Part shown: piece after piece, positions 14,630 to 22,510 of the stretch | Numbering within the stretch: the first letter of the stretch is position 1 | How the letters are laid out: each line of letters opens with the position of its first letter | Origin: Candidatus Saccharibacteria bacterium UBA6258 | GTDB lineage: Bacteria > Patescibacteriota > Saccharimonadia > Saccharimonadales > Saccharimonadaceae | NCBI GenBank assembly: GCA_002441145.1 | Contig: DJVK01000024.1 | Coordinates: forward strand, 1-30,128 | Direction: 5' to 3' | Length of the DNA: 30,128 nt | Notes under the pieces: model-generated | The model's input: only the letters and a program-made list of their open reading frames with translations | Database searches by the model: none | Told to the model about the DNA's origin: nothing | Position numbers and translations under genes: made by a program

Positions 14630-16054
14630 ATGAATATTCGTACTCGTTTTGCACCAAGTCCAACAGGCTACATCCACGTCGGCAACGTCCGTGCCGCACT
14701 CTTCCCATGGCTTTTAGCGCGCCAGCATAAAGGCACATTTATCTTACGCATCGAAGACACCGACCAGGCTCGGTTTGTCGAAGGCGCGACTGATATGATT
14801 CTTGATACGCTCGAATGGCTCGGTATCGACTGGGATGAAGGTCCACGCAAGGGCGGAGAATACGGCCCATACTTCCAAACAGAACGCCGCGACCACTACA
14901 AGGCGTGGGCACAAAAGCTCATCGATAAGGGCCTAGCGTATGCCGACCCATATACACCCGAACAAGTTCAGACCTTCCGCGAAGAGGCGAAGGCTGCTAA
15001 GCGACCATTCCTATACCGCGATCACCGCCCCGAAAATCCACCCGTATGGGATGGCACCCAGCCACTACGCTTTAAGGTAACCGACATTAAGCGCTATACG
15101 TGGAACGACCCGGTGATGGGCGAGCTTTCGGCCGGCCCCGAAGTGCTTGATGACTTTATTCTGATAAAAGGCGACGGGCTACCAACCTATAACTTCGCGC
15201 ACATTGTCGACGATGCCGAGATGCAAATCACGCACGTAATCCGTGGCCTCGAATACATTTCGTCGATTCCACGTTACTTAAGCCTGTACGACGCGCTAGA
15301 GCTCGAACCACCAGTACTGGTGTGTCTACCGCACATTATGGCCCCTGATGGCAACAAGAAGCTCGGTAAGCGCGACGGCGCTAAAAGTGTGGGCGAATAC
15401 CGCACCGACGGCATCCTACCCGAAGCAATGCTTAACTTTTTGGCAAGCATGGGCTGGAACGACGGTACCGAACAAGAAATCTTTACCCGCGATGAACTCA
15501 TCGAAAAGTTCAGCCTAGAGCGCGTCCAGCGTAGTGGTGCTCGCTTTGATGAGCAGCGGCTACTGTGGATGAACGGGCAGTGGATTCGCACGCTCGAACT
15601 CGACGACCTTTACGCTCGTGTCGAAAAATACTGGCCTACCAGTGCTGATGATTTTGATGAGGTCTACAAAAAACAAATCCTGTCACTCGTGCAAGACCGT
15701 CTTAAAACTCTTGCCGAACTACCATTGATGTCGCGCTACTTCTTCGAAGAGCCTGTCGAAAATCGTGAATTAATCACCAGCAACAAACAGCTCAAGAAGT
15801 TAAGCGAAGATGAAACCAACCAATTGCTCATATCTGCCAAGGCTGCATTTGAAAACATCGATGACTGGACGCCAGAAACTATCCAGGCAAGTCTTAACCA
15901 GCTACTCGAATCAACGGGCCAAAAACCAGGCATTCTTTTTAGCCTCATCCGCATTGTCACCACCTGGGCACCGTTCAGTCCACAGCTTAACGACACTCTT
16001 GCCATCATCGGTAAACAAAAAACCCTCGACCGCATTGCACGTTTTATAGCTTAA
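14630..16054 (+). CDS. gltX: Glutamyl-tRNA synthetase
   Basis: The 474-residue class I synthetase charges tRNA-Glu with glutamate in the cytoplasm. The N-terminal signature TRFAPSPTGYIHVGN carries the HIGH motif as HVGN (residues 16-19). The KMSKS-equivalent is KKLGKRDG near residue 242. A helical anticodon-binding domain occupies the C-terminal third. Length and domain order are normal for bacterial GluRS. Whether it also charges tRNA-Gln cannot be told from the sequence alone. The start is set by TATACT 9 nt upstream, predicting a leader of only about 2-3 nt. A tRNA-Glu(CUC) gene lies 3 kb downstream. Confidence 0.96.
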   Translation: MNIRTRFAPSPTGYIHVGNVRAALFPWLLARQHKGTFILRIEDTDQARFVEGATDMILDTLEWLGIDWDEGPRKGGEYGPYFQTERRDHYKAWAQKLIDKGLAYADPYTPEQVQTFREEAKAAKRPFLYRDHRPENPPVWDGTQPLRFKVTDIKRYTWNDPVMGELSAGPEVLDDFILIKGDGLPTYNFAHIVDDAEMQITHVIRGLEYISSIPRYLSLYDALELEPPVLVCLPHIMAPDGNKKLGKRDGAKSVGEYRTDGILPEAMLNFLASMGWNDGTEQEIFTRDELIEKFSLERVQRSGARFDEQRLLWMNGQWIRTLELDDLYARVEKYWPTSADDFDEVYKKQILSLVQDRLKTLAELPLMSRYFFEEPVENRELITSNKQLKKLSEDETNQLLISAKAAFENIDDWTPETIQASLNQLLESTGQKPGILFSLIRIVTTWAPFSPQLNDTLAIIGKQKTLDRIARFIA

Positions 16055-16096
16055 TCTGTTCTAGGTGACGATAATTTTGCTATACTAAGCGTAAGC

Positions 16097-17188
16097 ATGA
16101 AAAAAATCTTTTCGCCTGCGCATTTACTACCGGTCGTTCACGACTGGATGCACCGCCACCCGCGACGTACGGCTATTTTTGCGGCATCAGGATTGTTGCT
16201 CGCATCGTCACTTATCGTGTTTGCTTCGCTGTACCGCAAGCCAGTCGCTATCGAACCAGCGCCCACCCAAAAAAAGGTCGTCAAAGCCCCTGAAAAAAAG
16301 TACTATTCGCCATTAACTGGCGTGCAGGTTACCGATGAAGCCGCCACCAAGCAGGCCGTTACCGCCATAATGATAGAAAACAGCCCTAGCGCCCGCCCTC
16401 AGTCGGGTATTAAAGAAGCGGGTATCGTTTACGAAGCAATTGCCGAAGGTGGAATCACGCGGTTTCTAGCACTTTACCAGACAGAAAAACCACAACTTAT
16501 CGGCCCGGTTCGTAGCGTCAGGCTTTACTATGTTGATTGGCTAGCACCCTACCAAGCGAGCGTCGCTCATATTGGCGGCAGCAAGTTCGCACTCGACGAA
16601 GTCCGCAACGGTAGCTATCGTGACATCGATCAGTTCTTTAATTCGCCATATTACTGGCGTGCAACCGATAGGTATGCACCGCATAATGTTTACACCAGCT
16701 TCGAAAAGTTGGATGCGTTGAATTCTATGAAGGGCTACAATACATCCACCTTCACCAGCTTCACGCGCACAGACGGCAAACCAAGCACAACACCGAACGC
16801 CACCTCTGTTGACCTGAACTTCAGCAGCGCATGGTATGACACTCATTACGATTACGACGCACGGACTAATACCTACCAACGCGGTGTCGGTGGCGAAGCG
16901 CACATGGACCGCGAAAAAGGGCAGGTAGCCCCAAGTGTCGTCATTGCCATGAAAGTTGATATGACGATGGTCATGGAAGACGGCTGGCGTGAACAAATCA
17001 CCACGAGCGGCACCGGCAGTGCGGTTGTATTCCAGAATGGAACGGTCATAGAGGCCACATGGCGCAAAAATGATCGACAATCCCCACTAGAACTCATCGA
17101 CGCCAATGGCGCTGCCATCTCACTCAACCGTGGCCAAACGTGGATCGCAGCGATTCCTAACGGCAAGGGAACCGTAGCATGGCAATAA
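16097..17188 (+). CDS. DUF3048-family envelope protein (YerB-like)
   Basis: The 363-residue protein has a basic start, one hydrophobic helix (about 25-46, TAIFAASGLLLASSLIVFASL) and an external DUF3048 region. Recognisable stretches are SPLTG, IMIENSPSARPQSGI, GITRFLALYQ, IGPVRSVRLYYVDW and SPYYWRATDRYAPHNVY; the C-terminal part has FQNGTVIEATWRKNDRQSPL. The biochemical role of the family (B. subtilis YerB) is unknown. TATACT (16081-16086) lies 10 nt before the ATG. Its last 10 bp overlap the histidine kinase start, so the two are translationally coupled and this protein could be the kinase's external partner. Confidence 0.87.
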   Translation: MKKIFSPAHLLPVVHDWMHRHPRRTAIFAASGLLLASSLIVFASLYRKPVAIEPAPTQKKVVKAPEKKYYSPLTGVQVTDEAATKQAVTAIMIENSPSARPQSGIKEAGIVYEAIAEGGITRFLALYQTEKPQLIGPVRSVRLYYVDWLAPYQASVAHIGGSKFALDEVRNGSYRDIDQFFNSPYYWRATDRYAPHNVYTSFEKLDALNSMKGYNTSTFTSFTRTDGKPSTTPNATSVDLNFSSAWYDTHYDYDARTNTYQRGVGGEAHMDREKGQVAPSVVIAMKVDMTMVMEDGWREQITTSGTGSAVVFQNGTVIEATWRKNDRQSPLELIDANGAAISLNRGQTWIAAIPNGKGTVAWQ

Positions 17189-18735
17189 ACCACCCTTCAC
17201 ACAAAGCTCCTAAGCGCGACGTTCAAATGAGCGATTACTGGCCACGTTACCGCAAAACAGTCCTGACGATGACGATCTTGATGCAAATCATATTAACATT
17301 GGTCGTCGGTACCTCATTGCTCATCAGCGGATCATCGGTACAAGCCATCGAATTCTGGATGACCATATTAGCTACGTCGGTAGCAGCTATCGCGCTCAAC
17401 ATCATTTTGGTCTTTATACTGCTATCACCACACAAAGATATAGTCACGGCACTTGTGCATGTATCGGGTGGCAAGACAGATGACCCCATGCCAAGCCCTA
17501 ATGCTAGGCAATATGAACGCAATGGCTTTAAGCTCGTGCTGCAATATATCTACGAACATGCCACCGGAGCTGATATTGCCGATAGCGATGTAACTACCGA
17601 CAACGCACCGGCTATCTTACAAGCTGCCCTTAATCAAACCCAGGCTGGTGTCGTTATCCTAGACGCCGACGGGGTCATACAGTTCGCCAACCGTAATGCA
17701 CCAATCGTCAAAGATACCGAAGACAAACCGCAGCTATCGCTGATTTTCGAACGTGAAGGCGAATTCGAAGAATGGCTTAATAATTGCCGCGAATCGTCGG
17801 TCCGCGCCGAAAAAACTTGGCGGCGAATTCCAGACCGCATCGTCGGCGACGAAGACCGCCGTATTTTTGATATAACCGCCAATTACGAAAAGGGCAGCGC
17901 GGCCGAAGTCGTTCTTGTCATGTTCGACAGCTCGGCACAGTACCAGCCCGAAGATAACGAACTCGACTTTATTGCATTTGCGGCTCACGAACTTCGCGGT
18001 CCAATTACCGTGATTCGAGGCTACCTAGATGTTCTCGACATCGAACTTAGTGACAAGCTAGAACTTGATCAAAAACAGCTCATTAAACGCCTAATCGTGT
18101 CATCTAATAGACTTAGCGGCTACATTAATAATATTCTTAACACGTCTAAATACGATCGCCGCCACCTAAAGATTCATTTAGCAGAGGACACGCTAGCTAA
18201 CGTTTACGATATGATACGTGACGACATGGACCTCCGCGCACAGTCGCAAAACCGCTTACTTGCCGTCAACTTCCCGAGTGACCTACCTACTGTAGCCGCA
18301 GATCGCTCAAGCCTCAGCGAAGTAATCTCAAATCTCATCGATAACGCGCTAAAGTACAGTAATGAGGGCGGGTCAGTGTATGTCACTGCTTCGGTCGCCG
18401 ACGCTAATTACGTAAAGGTATCGGTGCAGGATAACGGCATCGGCATGCCATCAAACGTCGTCGGTAACTTGTTCCATAAGTTCTATCGCTCGCACCGTTC
18501 ACGCGAGACCGTCGCCGGCACGGGCATAGGATTATATATCTGTAAAGCGATCGTCGAATCACACGGTGGTACAATAGAAGTCAGTAGTATCGAAGGGCAA
18601 GGGTCGACGTTCGCGTTTACCGTACCAATCTATGCCTCTGTCGCCGACAAACTGCAAGCCAACGACCACACTAACGCCGGCCTTATATCAAGCAGTGACG
18701 GCTGGATAAAAAATCACACCAAATTCAAGGGGTAA
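17179..18735 (+). CDS. Membrane sensor histidine kinase with PAS domain
   Basis: The 518-residue protein has two membrane helices (about 28-50 and 58-84) with almost no external loop, then a PAS-like domain (about 145-255, ALNQTQAGVVILDADGVIQFANRNA). A HisKA domain follows with phospho-acceptor His270 in FAAHELRGPITVIRGY. A HATPase domain completes it, with N-box (LSEVISNLIDNALKYSN), G1 (VQDNGIGM) and G2 (GTGIGLYICKAIVESHGG) motifs. The short loop suggests it senses within the membrane or through a partner such as the overlapping DUF3048 protein. The cognate receiver follows 5 nt later. Confidence 0.93.
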   Translation: MAINHPSHKAPKRDVQMSDYWPRYRKTVLTMTILMQIILTLVVGTSLLISGSSVQAIEFWMTILATSVAAIALNIILVFILLSPHKDIVTALVHVSGGKTDDPMPSPNARQYERNGFKLVLQYIYEHATGADIADSDVTTDNAPAILQAALNQTQAGVVILDADGVIQFANRNAPIVKDTEDKPQLSLIFEREGEFEEWLNNCRESSVRAEKTWRRIPDRIVGDEDRRIFDITANYEKGSAAEVVLVMFDSSAQYQPEDNELDFIAFAAHELRGPITVIRGYLDVLDIELSDKLELDQKQLIKRLIVSSNRLSGYINNILNTSKYDRRHLKIHLAEDTLANVYDMIRDDMDLRAQSQNRLLAVNFPSDLPTVAADRSSLSEVISNLIDNALKYSNEGGSVYVTASVADANYVKVSVQDNGIGMPSNVVGNLFHKFYRSHRSRETVAGTGIGLYICKAIVESHGGTIEVSSIEGQGSTFAFTVPIYASVADKLQANDHTNAGLISSSDGWIKNHTKFKG

Positions 18736-18740
18736 CTATC

Positions 18741-19121
18741 ATGGCAATCAAATCTATCCTCATCATCGAAGACGACCGATTTATCGGCGAAATGTACGTA
18801 CGCAGCCTCAAGCACGAAGGGTACGACGTCGACTGGATGGTAGATGGCAACGACGGATTAGTAGCAGCTCGTAATAAACAGTACGACGTCATGCTCCTCG
18901 ATATCATGCTACCCGAAAAACGTGGGACCGAAATACTACAACTACTTCGCGGTGAAGGTAAGGACCTTATTCCAAACACGCACGTCATCATCATGACTAA
19001 CTTCGACCAAGACGACGAATCGCGCCTCGCGATGCAGCACAATGTCGACGCGTACCTCATCAAAGCCGAAATCACACCTCGCAAACTACTCGATGTTATC
19101 GCCAAGCTAGAGCAAGCATAG
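18741..19121 (+). CDS. Stand-alone response regulator receiver domain
   Basis: The 126-residue protein is only a CheY-like receiver. Acidic residues are at EDD (10-12), the phospho-acceptor is Asp54 in LLDIMLPEKRG, a Thr lies in IIMTNFD, and the conserved Lys is Lys108 in LIKAE. No DNA-binding or enzymatic output domain is attached, so it must act through protein contact, as CheY does, for example on pilus or surface machinery. It follows the histidine kinase by 5 nt, with AAGGGG near the kinase stop as ribosome site. The pair therefore forms a complete kinase-receiver module with unknown output. Confidence 0.93.
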   Translation: MAIKSILIIEDDRFIGEMYVRSLKHEGYDVDWMVDGNDGLVAARNKQYDVMLLDIMLPEKRGTEILQLLRGEGKDLIPNTHVIIMTNFDQDDESRLAMQHNVDAYLIKAEITPRKLLDVIAKLEQA

Positions 19122-19199
19122 CGCCCGCCTCGCAGTCATTAACAGGGAAGAACGGTAGACATACCGCTGATAATTTGCTAGAGTGGATGAGTAATATAT

Positions 19200-19274
19200 G
19201 GTCTCATCGTCTAACGGTTAGGACGCCAGGTTCTCATCCTGGCAATCCGGGTTCGATTCCCGGTGAGATCACCA
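19200..19274 (+). tRNA. tRNA-Glu (anticodon CTC)
   Basis: The 75-nt gene has acceptor GGTCTCA paired with TGAGATC (one G-U), a D-loop, anticodon stem CCAGG/CCTGG with loop TTCTCAT (anticodon CTC, reads GAG), T-arm CCGGGTTCGATTCCCGG and encoded CCA. Its last 19 nt are repeated at 19394-19412. Confidence 0.96.
19256..19274 (+). repeat. 19-bp direct repeat, copy inside tRNA-Glu 3' end
   Basis: ATTCCCGGTGAGATCACCA, the T-arm side and acceptor end of tRNA-Glu, is identical to 19394-19412. Copying of a tRNA 3' end is the classic footprint of site-specific integration. Confidence 0.9.
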
Positions 19275-19282
19275 TAGAAAGA

Positions 19283-19307
19283 ACGTCACCCTTTGGTGGC
19301 GTTTTTT
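19283..19307 (+). terminator. Terminator of tRNA-Glu
   Basis: ACGTCACC (19283-19290) pairs with GGTGGCGT (19295-19302) around a CTTT loop, followed by six T. The flanks ATAGAAAGA and TTTTTTCTAT extend the stem. Confidence 0.92.
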
Positions 19308-19412
19308 CTATAGCGCATTTCTGCGCGGGAATCGAATCCGTCGCGGTTCGCTAATGCCCGGCAACTTGTTGCGACGGCGCATTATACCTTAGTATTCCCG
19401 GTGAGATCACCA
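19308..19412 (+). other. Scar segment between the two tRNA-Glu end copies
   Basis: This stretch contains no gene. It carries an inverted copy of the T-loop sequence (19326-19336 is the reverse complement of TTCGATTCCCG in the tRNA), small hairpins such as GCGC-N6-GCGC, and the second 19-bp tRNA end copy at 19394-19412. It looks like the remnant of an integration and deletion. Confidence 0.5.
19394..19412 (+). repeat. 19-bp direct repeat, second copy of tRNA-Glu 3' end
   Basis: Identical to 19256-19274 including the CCA, but without the rest of the tRNA. It lies 120 bp downstream of the tRNA end, immediately before the 19.5-kb cassette. Confidence 0.9.
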
Positions 19413-19423
19413 CTTCAAGACAT

Positions 19424-19478
19424 GCAAAAGGCCGAGTGGGTGACCACAAGGCCTTTTGCCTGGTGGTGCCACTCGGCC
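19424..19478 (-). terminator. Terminator of the 19.5-kb cassette
   Basis: On the minus strand a long hairpin pairs the complement of 19469-19478 with that of 19430-19439 (10-bp GGCCGAGTGG/CCACTCGGCC). A second inner stem with one mismatch follows, then TTTT. Confidence 0.85.
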
Positions 19479-19496
19479 AGACGAGCGACTGCTCTG

Positions 19497-19979
19497 TCAT
19501 CGACCTTGATGTAAAATCTGTCCAACCTCAACCGCATCGTACTCGCTCGGGTCACGTGCTGGCACGAGTACTTCGCGTACGTCGCCGGCACGGTTCATCC
19601 CGAGCACCTTGAAGCAGTATGCCTTGCTCCAAAGGGGAGTAGGCGTGTCCGACTCAGGGCAGAGCGAGTGCATCTTCTCGGTGACGATGCCTGACTCTAC
19701 CTGCCCGTGCCAATAGTGCAGGTGACGCTCGGCCAGGGTAGAAACGATGAACGCCACAGGGGACAAGAGCAGCAGCTGCCACCGAATTTCTGGTGCGGGG
19801 CCTACTAGGTCTTGTGCGAAGATCAAGAAGCCGGCACGTACGAGGCAGTTCAAAACAAAAACTGCGACTGCGCCGACGCTGATCATCAGCGCGTATACCG
19901 CAATCTTATCTGCATAAGCTGCGGGCAAGACAAAACGCTTCCTACCGTCGTACATACGAAAGAACGATGTGGCCATCAT
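19497..19979 (-). CDS. Unknown two-helix membrane protein, high-GC cassette gene
   Basis: Family not recognised. The 160-residue product has a basic N-terminal segment (RMYDGRKRF) and two membrane helices (about 24-49, ALMISVGAVAVFVLNCLV; and about 62-80, WQLLLLSPVAFIVSTL). A soluble C-terminal tail of about 75 residues follows with two cysteines and acidic stretches. The ATG at 19979 is chosen because GAGGAG lies 5 nt upstream; the longer upstream frame reads through the promoter. Codons are G/C-rich like the other cassettes and unlike zwf next door. It has its own promoter and a strong terminator and lies directly beside the tRNA-Glu repeat. Confidence 0.7.
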   Translation of the reverse strand: MMATSFFRMYDGRKRFVLPAAYADKIAVYALMISVGAVAVFVLNCLVRAGFLIFAQDLVGPAPEIRWQLLLLSPVAFIVSTLAERHLHYWHGQVESGIVTEKMHSLCPESDTPTPLWSKAYCFKVLGMNRAGDVREVLVPARDPSEYDAVEVGQILHQGR

Positions 19980-20028
19980 ATTCACTCCTCGGTTGGTTGG
20001 AAATGTACTATCAAAGGGATTACTATAT

Positions 20029-20057
20029 ATTATAGCACATTTTATTGCATTTCTCAA
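20029..20057 (-). promoter_or_regulatory. Promoter of the 19.5-kb cassette
   Basis: TTGAGA (complement of 20052-20057) and TATAAT (complement of 20029-20034) are exactly 17 bp apart. GTACATT, shared with other cassette leaders, occurs in the leader at the complement of 20002-20008. Confidence 0.8.
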
Positions 20058-20099
20058 GCAAAAAACAGTCCCTCCCACTAATCACATCCCTTCATTTGC

Positions 20100-20105
20100 T
20101 ATACT
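20100..20105 (+). promoter_or_regulatory. Extended -10 box of zwf
   Basis: TATACT preceded by TGC, the form used by many ordinary genes here. The start codon is 40 nt away, so zwf has a leader of about 34 nt, unlike most of its neighbours. Confidence 0.65.
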
Positions 20106-20145
20106 AAATACAGCAGCAAGGTGACCAAAGAGAGCGGGTAAGTTC

Positions 20146-21468
20146 ATGGCAATAAAAAAATACGATATCCAACCGACAATTTTAGTTGTCATTGGCGTCA
20201 CAGGCGACTTAAGTAAGAGCAAACTATTGCCCGCAGTCAATCAGATTCTCAAGGTCACTCCTCCCAACACGCTAAGAGTCCTCGGTGTAACAAGGCGCGA
20301 CCTAAGCGTAGACGAGATTTTAGAAGGCGTAACAGAAGCTGATCTACTACGACCGAACTTTGATACCTACCAAATGAGCCTTACAGATATAAACGCGTAT
20401 GTAGAACTCCGTACGCACCTAGCAAAATTGGATTCAACGACAGATGCGATGCATCAAAAAATCATTTATCTTTCGATACCGCCGCAAATCTCATTACCGG
20501 TCGTAGAACTGCTTGGCAAAAGTGGCATCGCAGACCTACCTGACACAAAAATCCTTCTCGAAAAGCCGTTCGGCACTGACTTAGAATCAGCTAGCGAACT
20601 AGTTACGGGCACTAAGCAACATTTTGACGAACAGCAAATCTACCGTATCGATCATTACTTAGCAAAAGAGATGACCCAAAACCTAATAGTGTTCCGCGAA
20701 AATAATTCGCTATTCAGGCGCACATGGAACAAAGATTTCATCGAAAGTATCGAAATTATTGCGTCCGAAAAGATTGGTATCGAAGGTAGGGCAACGTTTT
20801 ACGAACAAACCGGCGCGCTCCGCGACCTTATACAAAGCCATTTACTGCAACTCGCCGCACTCGTATTAGCCGATATCACCCCAAGCCCAGAGCAAAATAT
20901 CTCAAAAGCCAGGCTGGCGGCACTCAAGCAACTTACACCTCCACAAAATATCCACCAACAAGTTAAACGCGCTCAATATATTGGCTATCGCGACGAAGCC
21001 GAAAACCAAGTAAGTACCGTCGAGACATTCGTATCGTTAACACTTTATTCCAAAGATCCGCGTTGGGATAATGTGCCCATCACCTTAACGACAGGCAAGG
21101 CACTTGGTAGCAAGTTTACCGAGATACGAATCAAGTATAAACAAGATTCTGCCGACGAAGCGAACATGCTGACCCTGCGCATACAACCAAACGAAGGGGT
21201 AGAAGTGGATCTTTGGGCAAAAGAACCAGGCTACGACAACGAGCTCCTAAAGGTACCTCTACGCTTTACGTACGACAACCACTTTACTGCGCTACCCGAA
21301 GCATACGAGCGAGTATTCATGGATGCAATCAGGTCTAACCACTCTCTATTTGCAACCAGCGAAGAAGTCCTCGAAACATGGCGCATACTTGACCCGATTC
21401 AAAAAGCCTGGGCTATGGACGACACAGATTTAGCGTTTTACCAACCTGGCACGCAACCTGAATTTTAA
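20146..21468 (+). CDS. zwf: Glucose-6-phosphate 1-dehydrogenase
   Basis: The 440-residue enzyme oxidises glucose-6-phosphate to 6-phosphogluconolactone with NADP, the entry step of the oxidative pentose phosphate pathway. The nucleotide-binding motif is VIGVTGDLSKSKLLPA, EKPFGTD follows at mid-protein, and the active-site signature is RIDHYLAKE (residues 167-175). It is slightly shorter than the usual 480-500 residues, with the C-terminal domain still containing the substrate region. It is a single-gene unit; no gnd or pgl is adjacent. The NADPH made would support the oxidative defence functions encoded elsewhere in the window, though this link is inference. Confidence 0.95.
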   Translation: MAIKKYDIQPTILVVIGVTGDLSKSKLLPAVNQILKVTPPNTLRVLGVTRRDLSVDEILEGVTEADLLRPNFDTYQMSLTDINAYVELRTHLAKLDSTTDAMHQKIIYLSIPPQISLPVVELLGKSGIADLPDTKILLEKPFGTDLESASELVTGTKQHFDEQQIYRIDHYLAKEMTQNLIVFRENNSLFRRTWNKDFIESIEIIASEKIGIEGRATFYEQTGALRDLIQSHLLQLAALVLADITPSPEQNISKARLAALKQLTPPQNIHQQVKRAQYIGYRDEAENQVSTVETFVSLTLYSKDPRWDNVPITLTTGKALGSKFTEIRIKYKQDSADEANMLTLRIQPNEGVEVDLWAKEPGYDNELLKVPLRFTYDNHFTALPEAYERVFMDAIRSNHSLFATSEEVLETWRILDPIQKAWAMDDTDLAFYQPGTQPEF

Positions 21469-21474
21469 TAACAG

Positions 21475-21515
21475 CAAAAAAGAGAAAGGCCCCGCATCTA
21501 CATGTGATGCGAGGC
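21475..21515 (-). terminator. Terminator of the 21.5-kb cassette
   Basis: In minus-strand RNA GCCTCGCATC and GATGCGGGGC pair over 10 bp (one G-U), followed by CTTTCTCTTTTTT. The G-U becomes a mismatch on the plus strand, so it is built for the minus strand rather than for zwf. Confidence 0.85.
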
Positions 21516-21517
21516 GC

Positions 21518-21526
21518 TAGCTCTCG
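21518..21526 (-). repeat. 3' strand of the 9-bp end-pairing repeat, 21.5-kb cassette
   Basis: Plus-strand TAGCTCTCG is the exact reverse complement of 21779-21787 in the leader. It lies between stop codon and terminator. Confidence 0.65.
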
Positions 21527-21541
21527 AAGAAGGCGGCCGTT

Positions 21542-21769
21542 TCACTCATCTAGTGAGCGGCCCGTGTTTCTCTGCCAGATCTGTGCAATCCAGAGGCCAA
21601 CGCCGATGGCCAGCCCAGCAATCGCACCCCAACGGGTGTGTGTCGCCATGATCCCATAGATAACATCCACCGAACCGTCGGCGGGAATAGGCGCTTTAGA
21701 TGCGACATCTGCGCCATACACGAGCCCAAGCCCGGCACCAACGGCAACCATAATCAGCAAAACAGCCAT
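21542..21769 (-). CDS. Small two-helix membrane protein, cassette gene
   Basis: Family not recognised. The 75-residue product consists mainly of two hydrophobic helices (residues 2-20, AVLLIMVAVGAGLGLVYG; and about 47-65, WGAIAGLAIGVGLWIAQIW). They are joined by a loop of about 25 residues and followed by a short polar tail. GGGAGG (complement of 21774-21779) lies 4 nt before the ATG. It is convergent with zwf and divergent from the CarD-like gene. It has its own terminator and a leader segment complementary to its 3' end, so it belongs with the other cassettes. Confidence 0.65.
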   Translation of the reverse strand: MAVLLIMVAVGAGLGLVYGADVASKAPIPADGSVDVIYGIMATHTRWGAIAGLAIGVGLWIAQIWQRNTGRSLDE

Positions 21770-21778
21770 GATTCCTCC

Positions 21779-21787
21779 CGAGAGCTA
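21779..21787 (-). repeat. 5' strand of the 9-bp end-pairing repeat, 21.5-kb cassette
   Basis: CGAGAGCTA here pairs with 21518-21526. In the mRNA it lies in the leader just before the ribosome site. A possible -10 box TATACA is the complement of 21797-21802, placing this strand close to the 5' end. Confidence 0.65.
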
Positions 21788-21922
21788 CAAGACAAGTGTA
21801 TACCTATTGTTATATAGTGGCACTTTTTCAACTTTTAGACAATCGTAGCCCATACTAACCACGGTAATGAAGCTCTTTTACATTAAATGCATCAAAAACG
21901 TGCGTTACCTCTGTAAATGTGC

Positions 21923-21928
21923 TATACT
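21923..21928 (+). promoter_or_regulatory. Extended -10 box of the CarD-like gene
   Basis: TATACT preceded by TGTGC. The predicted leader is about 57 nt, one of few real leaders among the ordinary genes, and leaves room for regulation. Confidence 0.65.
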
Positions 21929-21991
21929 AAGTATATAAGCGCGCCAAATCAAGTATATTTGTGTCGTTTCTTAACACAAAGCGGGGTAAAT

Positions 21992-22510
21992 ATGTTCAAA
22001 ATAGGTGAAGTCGTCGTCCATAAACGAGATATCTGTAAGATCACTGACATTGTTAAAAACTATCGAGACGGCGTAGATTTCTACACTCTCGTCTCGATTG
22101 GTGACGCATCTCTTAAAATTCACACGCCAGTTATCAACGACCGTGATGCATTGCGCCCCATTATGTCAAAAAAAGAGGCTGAAGCTCTTATCAATAGCAT
22201 TCCTGATGTCGAACCCGTAACGTTCACTACGGCGGCCTCTGGCAATGAATATAAAGCACTTATCGATAGCGGTAGCCACACCGATCTCATTCGCGCTATC
22301 AAAACGGCGTACATGCGCCAAGAAGATCGCCGCAACAATAAGCAGCGTACGAACGAAAATGATAAAATCTACTTCCGTCTTGCCGAACGTATTCTCTACA
22401 GTGAGCTATCAGCTTCACTGGGCGTGCCCTACGAAGATACCAAGCAGATTGTCGCAGATCGCGTTAAAGCGCTACTGCCCGTCGAAGAAAAAGACGAAGT
22501 AACTGCCTAG
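21992..22510 (+). CDS. CarD-like transcription regulator
   Basis: The 172-residue protein begins FKIGEVVVHKRDICKITDIVKNY, the start of the CarD/CdnL/TRCF RNA-polymerase-interacting Tudor-like domain, and ends with a helical domain (DKIYFRLAERILYSELSASLGV), matching CarD length. CarD proteins bind the beta subunit and stabilise open promoter complexes. The usual Gly after VVH is replaced in this copy (HKRDICKI), so it is somewhat diverged. The ATG at 21992 is preceded by GGGG at 21983-21986; a longer upstream frame would include the promoter. A global regulator of -10-driven promoters is notable in a genome with two promoter styles. Confidence 0.85.
   Translation: MFKIGEVVVHKRDICKITDIVKNYRDGVDFYTLVSIGDASLKIHTPVINDRDALRPIMSKKEAEALINSIPDVEPVTFTTAASGNEYKALIDSGSHTDLIRAIKTAYMRQEDRRNNKQRTNENDKIYFRLAERILYSELSASLGVPYEDTKQIVADRVKALLPVEEKDEVTA

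Noticed and set aside
16541..17080. 179-aa open frame opposite the DUF3048 gene
   Set aside because: Antisense shadow of a well-recognised protein, with no ribosome site or promoter.
19308..19393. Second tRNA on the minus strand
   Set aside because: An inverted TTCGATTCCCG is present but no matching T-stem, anticodon arm or acceptor stem could be formed.
19497..20022. End-pairing in the 19.5-kb cassette
   Set aside because: No complement longer than about 5 bp between its leader and 3' region was found; the same holds for the 23.2- and 25.0-kb cassettes.
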